46,616 nt of DNA from Candidatus Pullichristensenella stercorigallinarum (GTDB taxonomy: Bacteria > Bacillota > Clostridia > Christensenellales > Aristaeellaceae), in NCBI GenBank assembly GCA_018712945.1, contig DVFZ01000119.1, positions 1 through 46,616 of the forward strand. The letters are read 5' to 3'. The position numbers and the translations under genes are program-made. Each line of letters begins with the position of its first letter. The first letter of the stretch is position 1. Under the pieces are notes generated by a model that saw only the letters and a program-made list of their open reading frames with translations, had not been told where the DNA came from and did not search any database. Of the stretch, positions 25,029 through 32,805 are shown one piece after another.

Positions 25029-25133
25029 GTGGGCGCTGCTTCCTTTGGCATCTATTACAAAACCCTGCAGGGCAACGCGCCCCTGCGCGATCTTGTGCAA
25101 ATCCTGCGGGAGCAAGCGCAGGAAACGACTTGA
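25029..25133 (+). pseudogene. Short frame in the 400-bp gap, possible gene remnant
   Basis: Between the nucleotidyltransferase and the permease lies a stretch with the GC-rich, codon-like composition of real genes. One frame from GTG 25029 to TGA 25133 gives a 34-residue peptide ending L-R-D-L-V-Q-I-L-R-E-Q-A-Q-E-T-T, helical and charged like a protein C-terminus. There is no ribosome binding site, and an in-frame stop stands just upstream (25020-25022). It may be the tail of a lost gene or chance. Bases 24860-25010 show only an AT-rich tract and no other feature. Confidence 0.25.
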
Positions 25134-25158
25134 CGGAAAGCGCGCCATCCTGTACAAT
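25130..25158 (+). promoter_or_regulatory. Promoter of the AI-2E-family permease
   Basis: TTGACG (25130-25135), 17-bp spacer, TACAAT (25153-25158), 40 bases before the start codon. Confidence 0.75.
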
Positions 25159-25198
25159 AAACCATATACTGCGCAAGATAAATACGGGAGGGATGCGC

Positions 25199-26332
25199 GT
25201 GCTGCAATGGAAAACCTGCCTGCGCGCGGGGATTACGGTGGCTCTTTTGTATCTGGCCATCCACTACTGGGGGCCGGTTTCCGCGGCGCTGGGGGTGCTC
25301 ATCGGGGCGGCGTGGCCGCTTTTCCTTGGCGCGGGCATTGCCTATGTGGTCAACATACTGATGCGCTTTTATGAAAAGCACTTTTTTCGCAAAAGCCGCC
25401 GGACGCTGGTCGCGCGCATGCGCCGTGCCGTTTGCATGGTGGCCGCGTATCTGACAATCATACTGATCATCAGTGCAATCGTAGTGCTGGTAGTGCCGGA
25501 GCTGGTGCGGGCGATACAGCTTTTGCTCAACGAAACGCCGGCGCTGATCGACCAACTCTATGAAACACTGATGCGCTATCCGGCCATTGCCCAATACCTG
25601 CCCAACGCCGGAACGGAACTGGGCGAAATCGGCGCAGACTGGCAACAGACGCTCACCCGCATACTCGACTGGCTGGGCGGCGGCTGGGACGGGGTGTTCA
25701 ACTCGGTGCTGGCCACGGTTTCAGGCGTGTTTTCCGGTACGGTGACGCTGGTGATGGGCGTAATGTTCTCGTTTTACATCCTCTACAGCAAGGAACGGCT
25801 GGGACGGCAGGGGCACCGCCTTTTGCGCACCTACTTAAAGCCCAACTGGTATCACAAATTCTGCTACGTGCTGGGCGTGCTGGACGACTGCTTCCACCGC
25901 TATGTGGTCGGCCAGTGCATTGAGGCCGTGATTCTGGGTTCGTTGTGCATGCTGGGCATGCTGCTGTTTGGCTTCCCCTACGCGACGATGGTGGGCGCGC
26001 TGGTGGGGGCCACGGCGCTGATTCCCATCGCCGGCGCATATATCGGCGCGGGCGTGGGCGCAATCCTAATTCTGACCGTTTCCCCGGTCGAGGCGATCCT
26101 GTTTTTGTTGTTCATCATCATCCTGCAACAGATCGAGGGCAATCTCATTTACCCGCGCGTGGTGGGCACGAAGCTGGGCCTGCCAGCGCTGTGGGTGCTG
26201 GCGGCAATCACCGTGGGCGGAAACGTCATGGGCATCGGCGGCATGTTGCTGGCCGTGCCGCTGACCACCGCCATCTACCGCCTCGTGCGCGCCGACGTGC
26301 AGAAGCGGGAACTAAAAAAGACAAGGATATAG
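25199..26332 (+). CDS. AI-2E family transporter (UPF0118 permease)
   Basis: A 377-residue polytopic membrane protein of the PF01594 family. Members have been linked to autoinducer-2 export (TqsA), Na+/H+ exchange or other efflux, so the substrate is not fixed. Two N-terminal helices (about 8-50), a helix near 80-105, a soluble stretch (about 110-165), and a cluster of C-terminal helices (about 180-350) match the family. I-E-G-N-L-I-Y-P-R-V-V-G and the end L-L-A-V-P-L-T-T-A-I-Y are signature segments. GTG 25199 is preferred: GGGAGGG (25186-25192) abuts the ATG at 25193 but is six bases from the GTG. Own promoter and terminator. Confidence 0.87.
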   Translation: MLQWKTCLRAGITVALLYLAIHYWGPVSAALGVLIGAAWPLFLGAGIAYVVNILMRFYEKHFFRKSRRTLVARMRRAVCMVAAYLTIILIISAIVVLVVPELVRAIQLLLNETPALIDQLYETLMRYPAIAQYLPNAGTELGEIGADWQQTLTRILDWLGGGWDGVFNSVLATVSGVFSGTVTLVMGVMFSFYILYSKERLGRQGHRLLRTYLKPNWYHKFCYVLGVLDDCFHRYVVGQCIEAVILGSLCMLGMLLFGFPYATMVGALVGATALIPIAGAYIGAGVGAILILTVSPVEAILFLLFIIILQQIEGNLIYPRVVGTKLGLPALWVLAAITVGGNVMGIGGMLLAVPLTTAIYRLVRADVQKRELKKTRI

Positions 26333-26338
26333 ACAAAT

Positions 26339-26377
26339 GCCGCCGCTTGCGAACGATTCGCAGGCGGCGGCGCTTTT
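26339..26377 (+). terminator. Terminator between permease and HAD gene
   Basis: A 15-bp stem with one G-U (GCCGCCGCTTGCGAA, 26339-26353, with TTCGCAGGCGGCGGC, 26357-26371) has a 3-base loop and is followed by GCTTTT. It lies between convergent genes and may act on both strands. Confidence 0.8.
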
Positions 26378-26383
26378 ATGTTT

Positions 26384-27067
26384 TCAGCCCAGCGCAATCT
26401 GCGGCAGGGCGCGAATGTCGTCAATCTCATAGCGGATTTGGTATTCATCGGGCGCAACCTTGCCCTCCGGGTTGAACCAACAGGCGTCTATACCGGCGCG
26501 GTTGGCGGCCAGTATGTCGCTGGTAAGGCTGTCGCCCACCATCAGGGCACGCTGGCGGTCTACGCCGCCCAAAGCGTCCAGCGCCGCGTAAAGCATGCGC
26601 GGGTCGGGCTTTTGAAAGCCCATCTCTCCGGAAATGATGAAGGCGGAAACATATTCCTTCAGCGGCGAGCGCTCCATGCGGCCGCGCTGCACCATGGTAA
26701 TCCCGTTGGTCACAATGGCCACCGGCAACCGCGCCGCCACCGCCTGCACCGCTTCCAACGCGCCGGGCAGGAGCATGCCCTGCGTGGCCAATACCTCCGT
26801 ATATGCCTCGCCCACTTCCTGTGGGTCGACTTCTATCTCATAATAATGCAGGAAATCGCGGAAACGGCGCACGCGCAACTCCGCCTGCGTCACTTCCCCG
26901 CGCTCAAACGCCTCCCAACAGGCCTTGTTCAGGCGGTGATAGACCTGCGGCGCGGACGCATCCTCGATGCCGAGGCGCGTGATAATCTCGCCAATGGCGT
27001 TTTTCTCTGCGCCGCGGAAGTCAAACAGCGTATCGTCCGCATCAATGAGAATGGCGTCGTAAAGCAT
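26384..27067 (-). CDS. YjjG-type HAD hydrolase (5'-nucleotidase family)
   Basis: A 227-residue HAD phosphatase of the YjjG subgroup, whose studied members dephosphorylate nucleoside monophosphates including non-canonical ones. Motif I is D-A-D-D-T-L-F-D-F (nucleophile Asp9, acid Asp11), motif II is I-V-T-N-G, motif III is the Lys in F-Q-K-P-D-P, and motif IV is V-G-D-S-L-T-S-D-I. The late A-G-I-D-A-C-W-F-N-P is a YjjG mark. AAAGGAG lies six bases before the ATG. The structured RNA candidate ends 28 bases upstream without a terminator between, so the gene may be expressed from that RNA's promoter. Confidence 0.88.
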   Translation of the reverse strand: MLYDAILIDADDTLFDFRGAEKNAIGEIITRLGIEDASAPQVYHRLNKACWEAFERGEVTQAELRVRRFRDFLHYYEIEVDPQEVGEAYTEVLATQGMLLPGALEAVQAVAARLPVAIVTNGITMVQRGRMERSPLKEYVSAFIISGEMGFQKPDPRMLYAALDALGGVDRQRALMVGDSLTSDILAANRAGIDACWFNPEGKVAPDEYQIRYEIDDIRALPQIALG

Positions 27068-27095
27068 GGCTTTCTCCTTTGTATGTATGCTGCAA

Positions 27096-27315
27096 GGCGC
27101 GCCTGCCCGCCCGACCTGATCTTTGCCCCCACACCCGCCGGCTGGGGCGCTCGCTCCTAAGGCAATGGCCTCCCCACTACTGGCCCTCTCAGCCCGAAGG
27201 CTGGCCGGACTTACCTCTAAGCCGCACCATGCTCACGGGAATTTTTCCCGCTTACGTGGGTCGTTTCGCCTGCGACTGGCATCGACTTGCAATCACGGAC
27301 GCGGGCAGACGCGCC
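27096..27315 (-). ncRNA. Candidate structured RNA, 220 nt, family not assigned
   Basis: Read on the minus strand, the first 15 bases (27315-27301) pair with the last 15 (27110-27096), with one G-U, to close the whole RNA. Helix 1 continues inward as CCG/CGG, TGAT/ATCA and TGC/GCA with small bulges. Inside are at least five hairpins: GTCG-GCC with loop AGTCGCA, CGGGAA-AAA-TTCCCG on a CCACG stem, CAGCC-TTCG-GGCTG, AGGC-CATT-GCCT, and CCCCA/TGGGG. A promoter with TATAAT at 27321-27326 would start transcription within a base or two of the outer end of helix 1. The stretch has no gene on either strand. Candidates such as raiA-type RNA or a riboswitch leader of the HAD gene were considered, but I cannot match a consensus. 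Confidence 0.7.
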
Positions 27316-27320
27316 TTTCC

Positions 27321-27350
27321 ATTATACCGCGAAAGCGGTCATTTCGTCAA
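27321..27350 (-). promoter_or_regulatory. Promoter of the structured RNA
   Basis: On the minus strand TTGACG (27345-27350), 18-bp spacer, TATAAT (27321-27326). It overlaps the last codons of recD2 (stop at 27339-27341). The expected transcription start is near 27315, the first base of the RNA's closing helix. Confidence 0.8.
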
Positions 27351-29534
27351 CCATGCCGCCAGGCGCTCATCCAGGGCGCTGAAACGGCGGTCGATGTAGT
27401 TGTTGTCCACCATGGCGCGCATGCACTGTTCCCGGCCGACCACCACCACCATCCGTCTGGCGCGCGTCACCGCCGTATAGAGGAGGTTGCGGGTCATCAA
27501 CAGGCGCGGGCCGCTGACCAGCGGCAACACCACACAATCAAACTCGCTGCCCTGGCTCTTGTGTACGCTCATGCAGTAAGCGAGTTCCAATTCTTCCAGC
27601 TCGGCCAGGCCATAAGTGGCCACGCGGCCATCGTCGAATTCCACAACAACCATTTCTTCGCGGGCATCCGCATCGGCAATATAGCCGATATCGCCATTGA
27701 ACACGCCCACGCCGTGCTCCGTGCCGCGCGACCATTCCAGGTCGTAATCGTTTTTGACCTGCATCACCTTGTCGCCGAGGCGGAACACCGTTTCGCCGCG
27801 CCGCAGCTCGCGCTTGCCAATCTCCGGTGGGTTGAGGGCCTGCTGCAAAACGGCGTTGAGGGCGTACACGCCCGCGTCCGTGCGCTTCATCGGGGCCATC
27901 ACCTGTATGCCGCGCAAAGGGTCCACGCCCAGATAGCGCGGCAGGCGCGCCGTCACCAGCCGAACCACCGAATCCACGGCCGCGCGCATGCTTTCCTTGC
28001 GTTCGAGAAAAAAGTCCGTATCCCGTGTGCGGATCTCAGGATACTCGCCGCGATTGATGCGGTGGGCATTGCGCACAATCATGCTCGAGGCCGCCTGGCG
28101 GAACACCTCGGTAAGCGTCACCGAGGGTACCGCGCCGCTTTTGAGGATATCCCCCAGCACATTGCCCGCGCCCACGGAAGGGAGCTGGTCCTTGTCCCCC
28201 ACCATCACCAGCCGCGTGCCCGGCGCAAGCGCGCGCAGGAGGGCGCGGAACAGGAAGATGTCCACCATGCTCATCTCGTCCACCACCACCGCGGCGCAGT
28301 CCAGGGGATTGTGCTCGTCGCGCAAAAAGCGCCCGTCCTCGCCCGCGTATTCCAGCAAGCGATGGATGGTGCGCGCGTTGCGGCCCGTGGCCTCGCTCAT
28401 GCGCTTGGCCGCCCGGCCCGTGGGCGCGCACAGCTCCACGCCGCCCATTTCGTCGAGCAGGCGCAGGATGCACTTGAGCGTGGTGGTCTTGCCCGTGCCC
28501 GGGCCGCCGGTAATCACCAGCACGCCCTCGCGCTCCACGGCCTCCACGGCCTCGCGCTGCTCCGCGCACAGGCGCATTTCTTCCCTTTCCTCTACTTCGG
28601 CAATGGCCTGCGCCGCCCGGCCCGCCTCCTCCGCGCCCGCAAACGAGCGCACCAAGCGGGAAAGGCGATAGGCAGCGTCGCTCTCGGCCTCGTGGTACCA
28701 GGGCAGGTAGACGGCTGTTTCGCCGTCGATGTCCTCCGCCTCCAGCCCGCCGGAAAGGATCAGTCCGCGCAGGGCGTTGTCCACCAGTTCTTCCTCCGCT
28801 CCCAACATCTGCCGGGCGCGCTCCACCAACACCGTCAGGGGCAAATACATATGGCCCGAAGCCGCGCCCGCCTCGCTGAGCGCATAGCGCAGGCCGCTTT
28901 GTAGGCGAAACTCGCTGGAGAGGGAAAAGCCCATCGCCAGCGCCATGCGGTCTGCGGTTTTGAAGCCTACGCCTTCCACCTCGTCGGCAAGGCGGTAGGG
29001 GTTATCGTGCACCACGGCCTCGGTGCGGTCGCCAAACACGCGATAGACGCGCGCCGCCATCGCCGGCGTAAGGCCGTACTTCTGCAAAAACATCATCGCG
29101 CCGCGCATCTGGTTGTGTTCCTGAAAGCTCAGGGCAATCATGGCGGCGCGCTTTTCGCCGATGCCGGGCACTTCGGTCAGGCGGTGCGGTTCAGCTTCGA
29201 GCACATCCAGCGTGCGCGCGCCAAAGGTTTCCACAATCAGGCGCGCCGTGGCCTCGCCTACGCCGCGAATCAGACCGGAGGCGAGGTATTTTTCGATGCC
29301 GTCCAGGCTCTCCGGACGGATGGACTCCACCCATGTGACGCGGATCTGCCGCCCATACTCGCGGTGCTCGACCATTTCGCCCTCAAAGGCGGCGCGTTCC
29401 CCGGCCAACAGGAGGGGCATAGCCCCCACGGCGGCCAGGCGCTCGCCACCCTCGAGCTTCACCTGCGCCACGGTGAAGCCGTTTTCCTCGTTGCGGTAGG
29501 TGATCTTTTCAACGATCCCCTCAAATCTGGGCAT
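27339..29534 (-). CDS. recD2: ATP-dependent RecD2-type DNA helicase
   Basis: A 731-residue superfamily 1 5'-3' helicase of the RecD2 group, active without RecBC and linked to mismatch and replication-fork repair. The N-terminal OB-like and HhH region (about 1-200) holds E-N-G-F-T-V-A and P-G-I-G-E-K-R-A. The helicase core begins with Walker A G-G-P-G-T-G-K-T-T (about 342-350), then D-E-M-S-M-V-D (Walker B), G-D-K-D-Q-L-P-S-V-G-A-G, and the UvrD_C_2 end with M-S-V-H-K-S-Q-G-S-E-F. Length fits the family (about 740). GGGAGG lies six bases before the ATG. Its 3' end carries the promoter of the downstream RNA. Confidence 0.95.
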   Translation of the reverse strand: MPRFEGIVEKITYRNEENGFTVAQVKLEGGERLAAVGAMPLLLAGERAAFEGEMVEHREYGRQIRVTWVESIRPESLDGIEKYLASGLIRGVGEATARLIVETFGARTLDVLEAEPHRLTEVPGIGEKRAAMIALSFQEHNQMRGAMMFLQKYGLTPAMAARVYRVFGDRTEAVVHDNPYRLADEVEGVGFKTADRMALAMGFSLSSEFRLQSGLRYALSEAGAASGHMYLPLTVLVERARQMLGAEEELVDNALRGLILSGGLEAEDIDGETAVYLPWYHEAESDAAYRLSRLVRSFAGAEEAGRAAQAIAEVEEREEMRLCAEQREAVEAVEREGVLVITGGPGTGKTTTLKCILRLLDEMGGVELCAPTGRAAKRMSEATGRNARTIHRLLEYAGEDGRFLRDEHNPLDCAAVVVDEMSMVDIFLFRALLRALAPGTRLVMVGDKDQLPSVGAGNVLGDILKSGAVPSVTLTEVFRQAASSMIVRNAHRINRGEYPEIRTRDTDFFLERKESMRAAVDSVVRLVTARLPRYLGVDPLRGIQVMAPMKRTDAGVYALNAVLQQALNPPEIGKRELRRGETVFRLGDKVMQVKNDYDLEWSRGTEHGVGVFNGDIGYIADADAREEMVVVEFDDGRVATYGLAELEELELAYCMSVHKSQGSEFDCVVLPLVSGPRLLMTRNLLYTAVTRARRMVVVVGREQCMRAMVDNNYIDRRFSALDERLAAWLTK

Positions 29535-29561
29535 AGGCGACCTCCCGGCCCGCGTGCGGGG

Positions 29562-30029
29562 TCATTGCTCCTGCTCCATGCGCAAAAGCCATTTCTTGGC
29601 CGCCATGCCGCCTGCGTAGCCCACCAGGGAGCCATCCCGGCCAATCACGCGATGGCAGGGCACAAACAGCGGCAGGGGGTTGTGGTTGTTGGCGCGGCCC
29701 ACGGCGCGGCAGGCCTTTTCATTGCCCAGCGCCCGAGCCACATCAATATAGGCGCGCGTTTCACCATAGGGGATGCGGCGTACCTCTTCCCATACGCTCA
29801 ACTGAAACGGCGTCCCACGGGGAGCAAGCGGCACATCAAAGGCGCGCCGTTCGCGCAAAAAGTATTCCCGCAATTCACGCTCGGCCTGATCGAGCACGGC
29901 GCTTTCGTGGGAGATGGGAAAGCCGCCGAAGCGCGCCTCAATCAACGCGCTGTTATCGGCAACCAGCGTCACCGGCCCGATGGGTGTTTCCACAAAACGG
30001 CAGGCCAGCTTATCCCGCGTTTTTTCCAT
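29562..30029 (-). CDS. Methylated-DNA-protein-cysteine methyltransferase
   Basis: A 155-residue suicide repair protein that takes alkyl groups from O6-alkylguanine. The acceptor is Cys125 in V-P-C-H-R-V-I-G-R-D-G, followed by G-Y-A-G-G. The helix-turn-helix segment I-P-Y-G-E-T-R-A-Y-I-D-V-A-R-A with R-A-V-G-R-A-N-x-x-N-P is complete. A short N-terminal RNaseH-like domain (about 1-70) makes it an Ogt/MGMT-type single protein without an Ada regulator part. The start lies inside the 3' end of coaX (20-bp overlap), so translation is probably coupled. recD2 follows 27 bases after the stop, giving a small repair-gene run. Confidence 0.92.
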   Translation of the reverse strand: MEKTRDKLACRFVETPIGPVTLVADNSALIEARFGGFPISHESAVLDQAERELREYFLRERRAFDVPLAPRGTPFQLSVWEEVRRIPYGETRAYIDVARALGNEKACRAVGRANNHNPLPLFVPCHRVIGRDGSLVGYAGGMAAKKWLLRMEQEQ

Positions 30030-30780
30030 AGATAAGGCACAGTCCTTTCAGGGTCAGAAGTCCATCCAATACGTCAATGACATTGGAATCCCCGGCGATG
30101 AGCAACGCCAAACCGCCCGTGGCGATCACCTTAGCTTCCGGCGCGCCGATTTCGCGCTTCATGCGATCCACCAGATAGCTCACCTGCCCGATGTAGCCAT
30201 AAACGATACCAGATTGCATGTTGGCGACGGTATTTTTGCCGATCACCGCATCCGGCCTTTGCAACTCGAAGCGGGGCAATTTGGCCGTGCGATCGGTGAG
30301 GGCGTCGGCAGCCAGCTTGATGCCGGGGCAAATGGCGCCGCCGAGGAACTCACCGCGCTTGGATACCACGCCAAAGGAAGTGGCGGTGCCAAAATCAATG
30401 GTGATGCAGGGCCCGCCGTAAAGCTCGTAGGCGGCCACGGCGTTGGCGATGCGGTCGCTGCCCAGCTCGCGCGGGTTTTCGTATTTGATGTTGATGCCCG
30501 TCTTAATGCCGGGCTGCACGCTCATGGGCTCGATGTCAAAGTAGTTGCGGCACATGTGCTCAATGGTGAAGTTGATGGTGGGCACCACCGAGGAAAAGAC
30601 GATGCCGGTGACATCCTTGGGGCCATATCCGGCATGGCGCAGCATGCTCAAAAGCGTTACGCCATACTCGTCCGAGGACTTGTTGCGGTCGCAGGAAATG
30701 CGGAAATACGTCTTTTGCTCCAGGCCGTCGAACAGGGCGGCCTTGATGTTGGAGTTGCCGATGTCAAGCGCAAGAATCAT
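30010..30780 (-). CDS. coaX: Type III pantothenate kinase CoaX
   Basis: A 256-residue pantothenate kinase, first step of coenzyme A synthesis. Type III enzymes are not feedback-inhibited by CoA and have weak ATP affinity. The ASKHA phosphate motifs are clear: D-I-G-N-S-N near residue 6, the P-R-E-L-G-S-D-R segment, and I-D-F-G-T-A-T-S (about 129-136); A-T-G-G-L-A lies near the end. Length matches the family. It is located nine bases behind a probable pantothenate transporter S component in the same orientation, so uptake and phosphorylation are co-expressed. It overlaps the methyltransferase gene by 20 bp. Confidence 0.95.
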   Translation of the reverse strand: MILALDIGNSNIKAALFDGLEQKTYFRISCDRNKSSDEYGVTLLSMLRHAGYGPKDVTGIVFSSVVPTINFTIEHMCRNYFDIEPMSVQPGIKTGINIKYENPRELGSDRIANAVAAYELYGGPCITIDFGTATSFGVVSKRGEFLGGAICPGIKLAADALTDRTAKLPRFELQRPDAVIGKNTVANMQSGIVYGYIGQVSYLVDRMKREIGAPEAKVIATGGLALLIAGDSNVIDVLDGLLTLKGLCLIYGKNAG

Positions 30781-30789
30781 GCTTTTTAC

Positions 30790-31380
30790 CTACTTCTTCT
30801 GAATTTTTTCCAAGGCAAGGACGACAGGCGTGGCAACGAGCGCCGCGACGATGGATTCCGCGCCGCCGCCGATTGCCCCTGTGCCGGCGATCAGGCCGAG
30901 GACGGCCGCGGCGTCCAGCGCAGTCAAAACATAAAACAGCAGCATCAGGCCCAGATATAATATCGTATTGGTAAGCGTTCCCGCCACCGCAGCCACCGGC
31001 AACGCCACATAGCGCCTTACGCCTCGTCCCGTCAGCAGGCGATGTACCCCGTAGGTTACGAGCGGCACCATCAGGCGCGGAAACATGCTCATCACCACCA
31101 CCAGGAGCGGGCTTTCCGCCATCAGGTTCGACACCAGTGCCGAGGCTGGCAGGGGGATGCCAAAGGCGCGCAGCGTACTGACGATGCCAAAGGTAAGGCC
31201 AAGGGTGACGCCGCCCTTCAGCCCCAATGCAAGCGTGCCGATGATGACAGGGATATGCAGAATCGTGACATTGATAAAGCCCAGCGGAATGAGGCCCAAC
31301 GGGGTCAACCCCAGAAGGATGACCAGGGCGATAAACATGGCGGTAAGCGTAAGTTGACGGGTGGCCTGTTTTGCAGTCAT
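30790..31380 (-). CDS. ECF transporter S component, probably pantothenate (PanT-like)
   Basis: A 196-residue membrane protein with about six helices. It is the substrate-binding S subunit of an energy-coupling-factor transporter, which needs shared EcfA/A'/T units encoded elsewhere. The N-terminal L-T-A-M-F-I-A-L-V-I-L-L-G motif is the usual EcfT contact helix. P-L-G-F-I-N-V-T-I-L-H-I-P-V-I-I-G fits the PanT-like group. coaX next door supports pantothenate as the substrate, though this remains inference. GGAGG precedes the ATG. An extended -10 TGCTATAAT lies about 90 bases upstream, leaving a leader with one small hairpin but no riboswitch I can name. Confidence 0.85.
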   Translation of the reverse strand: MTAKQATRQLTLTAMFIALVILLGLTPLGLIPLGFINVTILHIPVIIGTLALGLKGGVTLGLTFGIVSTLRAFGIPLPASALVSNLMAESPLLVVVMSMFPRLMVPLVTYGVHRLLTGRGVRRYVALPVAAVAGTLTNTILYLGLMLLFYVLTALDAAAVLGLIAGTGAIGGGAESIVAALVATPVVLALEKIQKK

Positions 31381-31473
31381 GGCAAATTCCTCCGTTCGAG
31401 TTCACATTTGGATACCCTACGATTTGCTGACAACGGTTTTTCTGTTCGGCTTCCTGCGAATGCCGACGCGCAC

Positions 31474-31482
31474 ATTATAGCA
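31474..31482 (-). promoter_or_regulatory. Extended -10 promoter of the S component-coaX unit
   Basis: TGCTATAAT on the minus strand, with no convincing -35. Expected start near 31467, giving an 85-90-base leader. It is divergent from the cupin promoter about 45 bases away. Confidence 0.55.
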
Positions 31483-31521
31483 TATCTTTGCATGCTTTTG
31501 TCTGATATTATGTAAAAATCG

Positions 31522-31550
31522 TTGTAAGAGGGCAGAAGAAATGCTATAAT
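31522..31550 (+). promoter_or_regulatory. Promoter of the cupin gene
   Basis: TTGTAA (31522-31527), 17-bp spacer, TATAAT (31545-31550) with an extended TGC in front of the -10. Confidence 0.75.
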
Positions 31551-31580
31551 GTTTCCAGAAAACACAGGAGGTGCACAAAT

Positions 31581-31922
31581 ATGATTACCCGCAAATCCGA
31601 ACGGACGACCGAAATGCGCGAAGCCATGCGCGGCGGCGCGGGCGCGGCCCTTTTAACGCCTGCCAGCAAGCAGCTTCCCGCCAACGCGCGGCTGTTTTCC
31701 GAAATCCGCCTCGCTCCCGGCTCGTCCATCGGCTATCACGTACATGAAAATGAAACGGAAATGTTCCTCTTCCTCGAAGGCGAAGGCCGCGTGATGGACG
31801 ACGATACCGAAGTGCTCGTCCACCCCGGCGACTCGATGGCCACTTTCTCCGGCCATGGCCATTCCGTGGAAAGCATCGGGGATACCGACCTGGTGCTCGT
31901 GGCCGTTATTATCAAGGATTGA
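31581..31922 (+). CDS. Small cupin-domain protein
   Basis: A 113-residue single-cupin beta-barrel protein. The first cupin motif appears as G-Y-H-V-H-E-N-E-T-E-M-F-L-F-L-E-G-E-G, with two His and a Glu as metal ligands. The second appears as P-G-D-S-M-A-T-F-S-G-H-G-H-S. It could be a metal-binding enzyme, isomerase or sugar-binding protein; nothing around it fixes a substrate. CACAGGAGGTG lies eight bases before the ATG. Own promoter and strong terminator make it a single-gene unit between minus-strand genes. Confidence 0.85.
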   Translation: MITRKSERTTEMREAMRGGAGAALLTPASKQLPANARLFSEIRLAPGSSIGYHVHENETEMFLFLEGEGRVMDDDTEVLVHPGDSMATFSGHGHSVESIGDTDLVLVAVIIKD

Positions 31923-31943
31923 CAGGCGCAGTCCAAAACGAAT

Positions 31944-31982
31944 GCCGGCCCCTCTGCATTTGCGGAAAGGGGCCGGCTTTTT
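31944..31982 (+). terminator. Terminator after the cupin gene
   Basis: A perfect 10-bp stem, GCCGGCCCCT (31944-31953) with AGGGGCCGGC (31968-31977), is followed by five T. It may also end the convergent MarR gene, since ATTCGTTTT follows the stem on the other strand. Confidence 0.85.
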
Positions 31983-32024
31983 GGGCAGCTGGTACAGGTA
32001 CCTCGGCTTTGGCGGGTTCTCGCT

Positions 32025-32774
32025 TTACGCCTTCCAGTCTGCCAGCAGAATGGAGAGCAATTCCTTGAGCTGGTTCTTTTGTTCCTCATTGAGCGCCGAA
32101 AACATATCCGGGTGTTCCCCAGCGCGGCATTTCCCGGCGCGGTCGCGGCCGGTTTGGGTGAGGCGGACAATGCTGCGGCGGCGGTCGGTCTCGTCGCGCT
32201 CGCGCTCGATGAGGCCGGCGCTTTCCATTTTGGCGAGGATCTCGCTGAGCGACCCCGTCTGTATGCCGAGGATTTCCTGCAATTCCCGCTGGCTCATGGA
32301 TTCACAGTGGGAAAGGATGCGCAGAATGCGCCCCTGGCCGCTTTTACGGCCGCCCTGATGGTAAAGTACATGGCCACAGGCGCGCATCAGGGCGTAAAGG
32401 CCGTCTGGATTTTCCATGTCAACATCCGGCGCGCCCTCGCCACGCCAGCCGCCGTGGCCGCCCGGGTTCGGGCCATGGCCACAGCCGTGTCCATGCTCCC
32501 AGCCGCAGCCGCGCTCCTGACCATGGCGTTCCGGCCCATGTTCCCCGGCGCCACTCCGTCCGTGCCTGCCCGAATGCGGGCCACAGGCGTGTCCATGGCG
32601 GTGTTCGCAGTCGTGGTCATGGCCGTGATCATGCTCCTCGCTCGCCGGTAGCGCTATTTCCAGAAACTTACCTTCCTGATGTTGCTGTTCCAGGTATGCC
32701 CTTCCCCTACCGCAGCGCAGCGCGTTCAGAGGGCAATTCTTCGGGCAGCCATTGCAATAAGCGGTATTTTCCAT
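32025..32774 (-). CDS. MarR-family regulator with Cys-rich and His-rich N-terminal extension
   Basis: A 249-residue regulator in three parts. Residues 7-21 hold four cysteines spaced C-x2-C-x3-C-x6-C, fit for zinc or an iron-sulfur cluster. Residues 48-107 contain fifteen His and four Cys in a Gly-rich, disordered stretch that looks metal-binding. Residues about 120-245 form a winged-helix MarR domain, with M-S-Q-R-E-L-Q-E-I-L-G-I-Q-T-G-S-L-S-E-I-L (recognition region) and the wing D-E-T-D-R-R-R-S-I-V-R-L-T. MarR proteins are usually about 150 residues, so the first 110 are an addition. Two GGTACCTTT sites bracket its promoter, which suggests autoregulation. A link to metal or redox sensing is inference. 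Confidence 0.88.
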   Translation of the reverse strand: MENTAYCNGCPKNCPLNALRCGRGRAYLEQQHQEGKFLEIALPASEEHDHGHDHDCEHRHGHACGPHSGRHGRSGAGEHGPERHGQERGCGWEHGHGCGHGPNPGGHGGWRGEGAPDVDMENPDGLYALMRACGHVLYHQGGRKSGQGRILRILSHCESMSQRELQEILGIQTGSLSEILAKMESAGLIERERDETDRRRSIVRLTQTGRDRAGKCRAGEHPDMFSALNEEQKNQLKELLSILLADWKA

Positions 32775-32805
32775 AGGACTCTATCCTTTCATTGTATTTT
32801 TACTC

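Noticed and set aside
27096-27315. TPP or cobalamin riboswitch
   Set aside because: A CTGAGA string and a GGTAAGTCCGG string recall parts of these RNAs, but the other invariant segments are missing and the downstream gene does not fit.
27123-28904. Plus-strand frame of 593 codons opposite recD2 and running through the structured RNA
   Set aside because: Low-complexity His/Arg/Ala product; recD2 on the minus strand has all helicase motifs.
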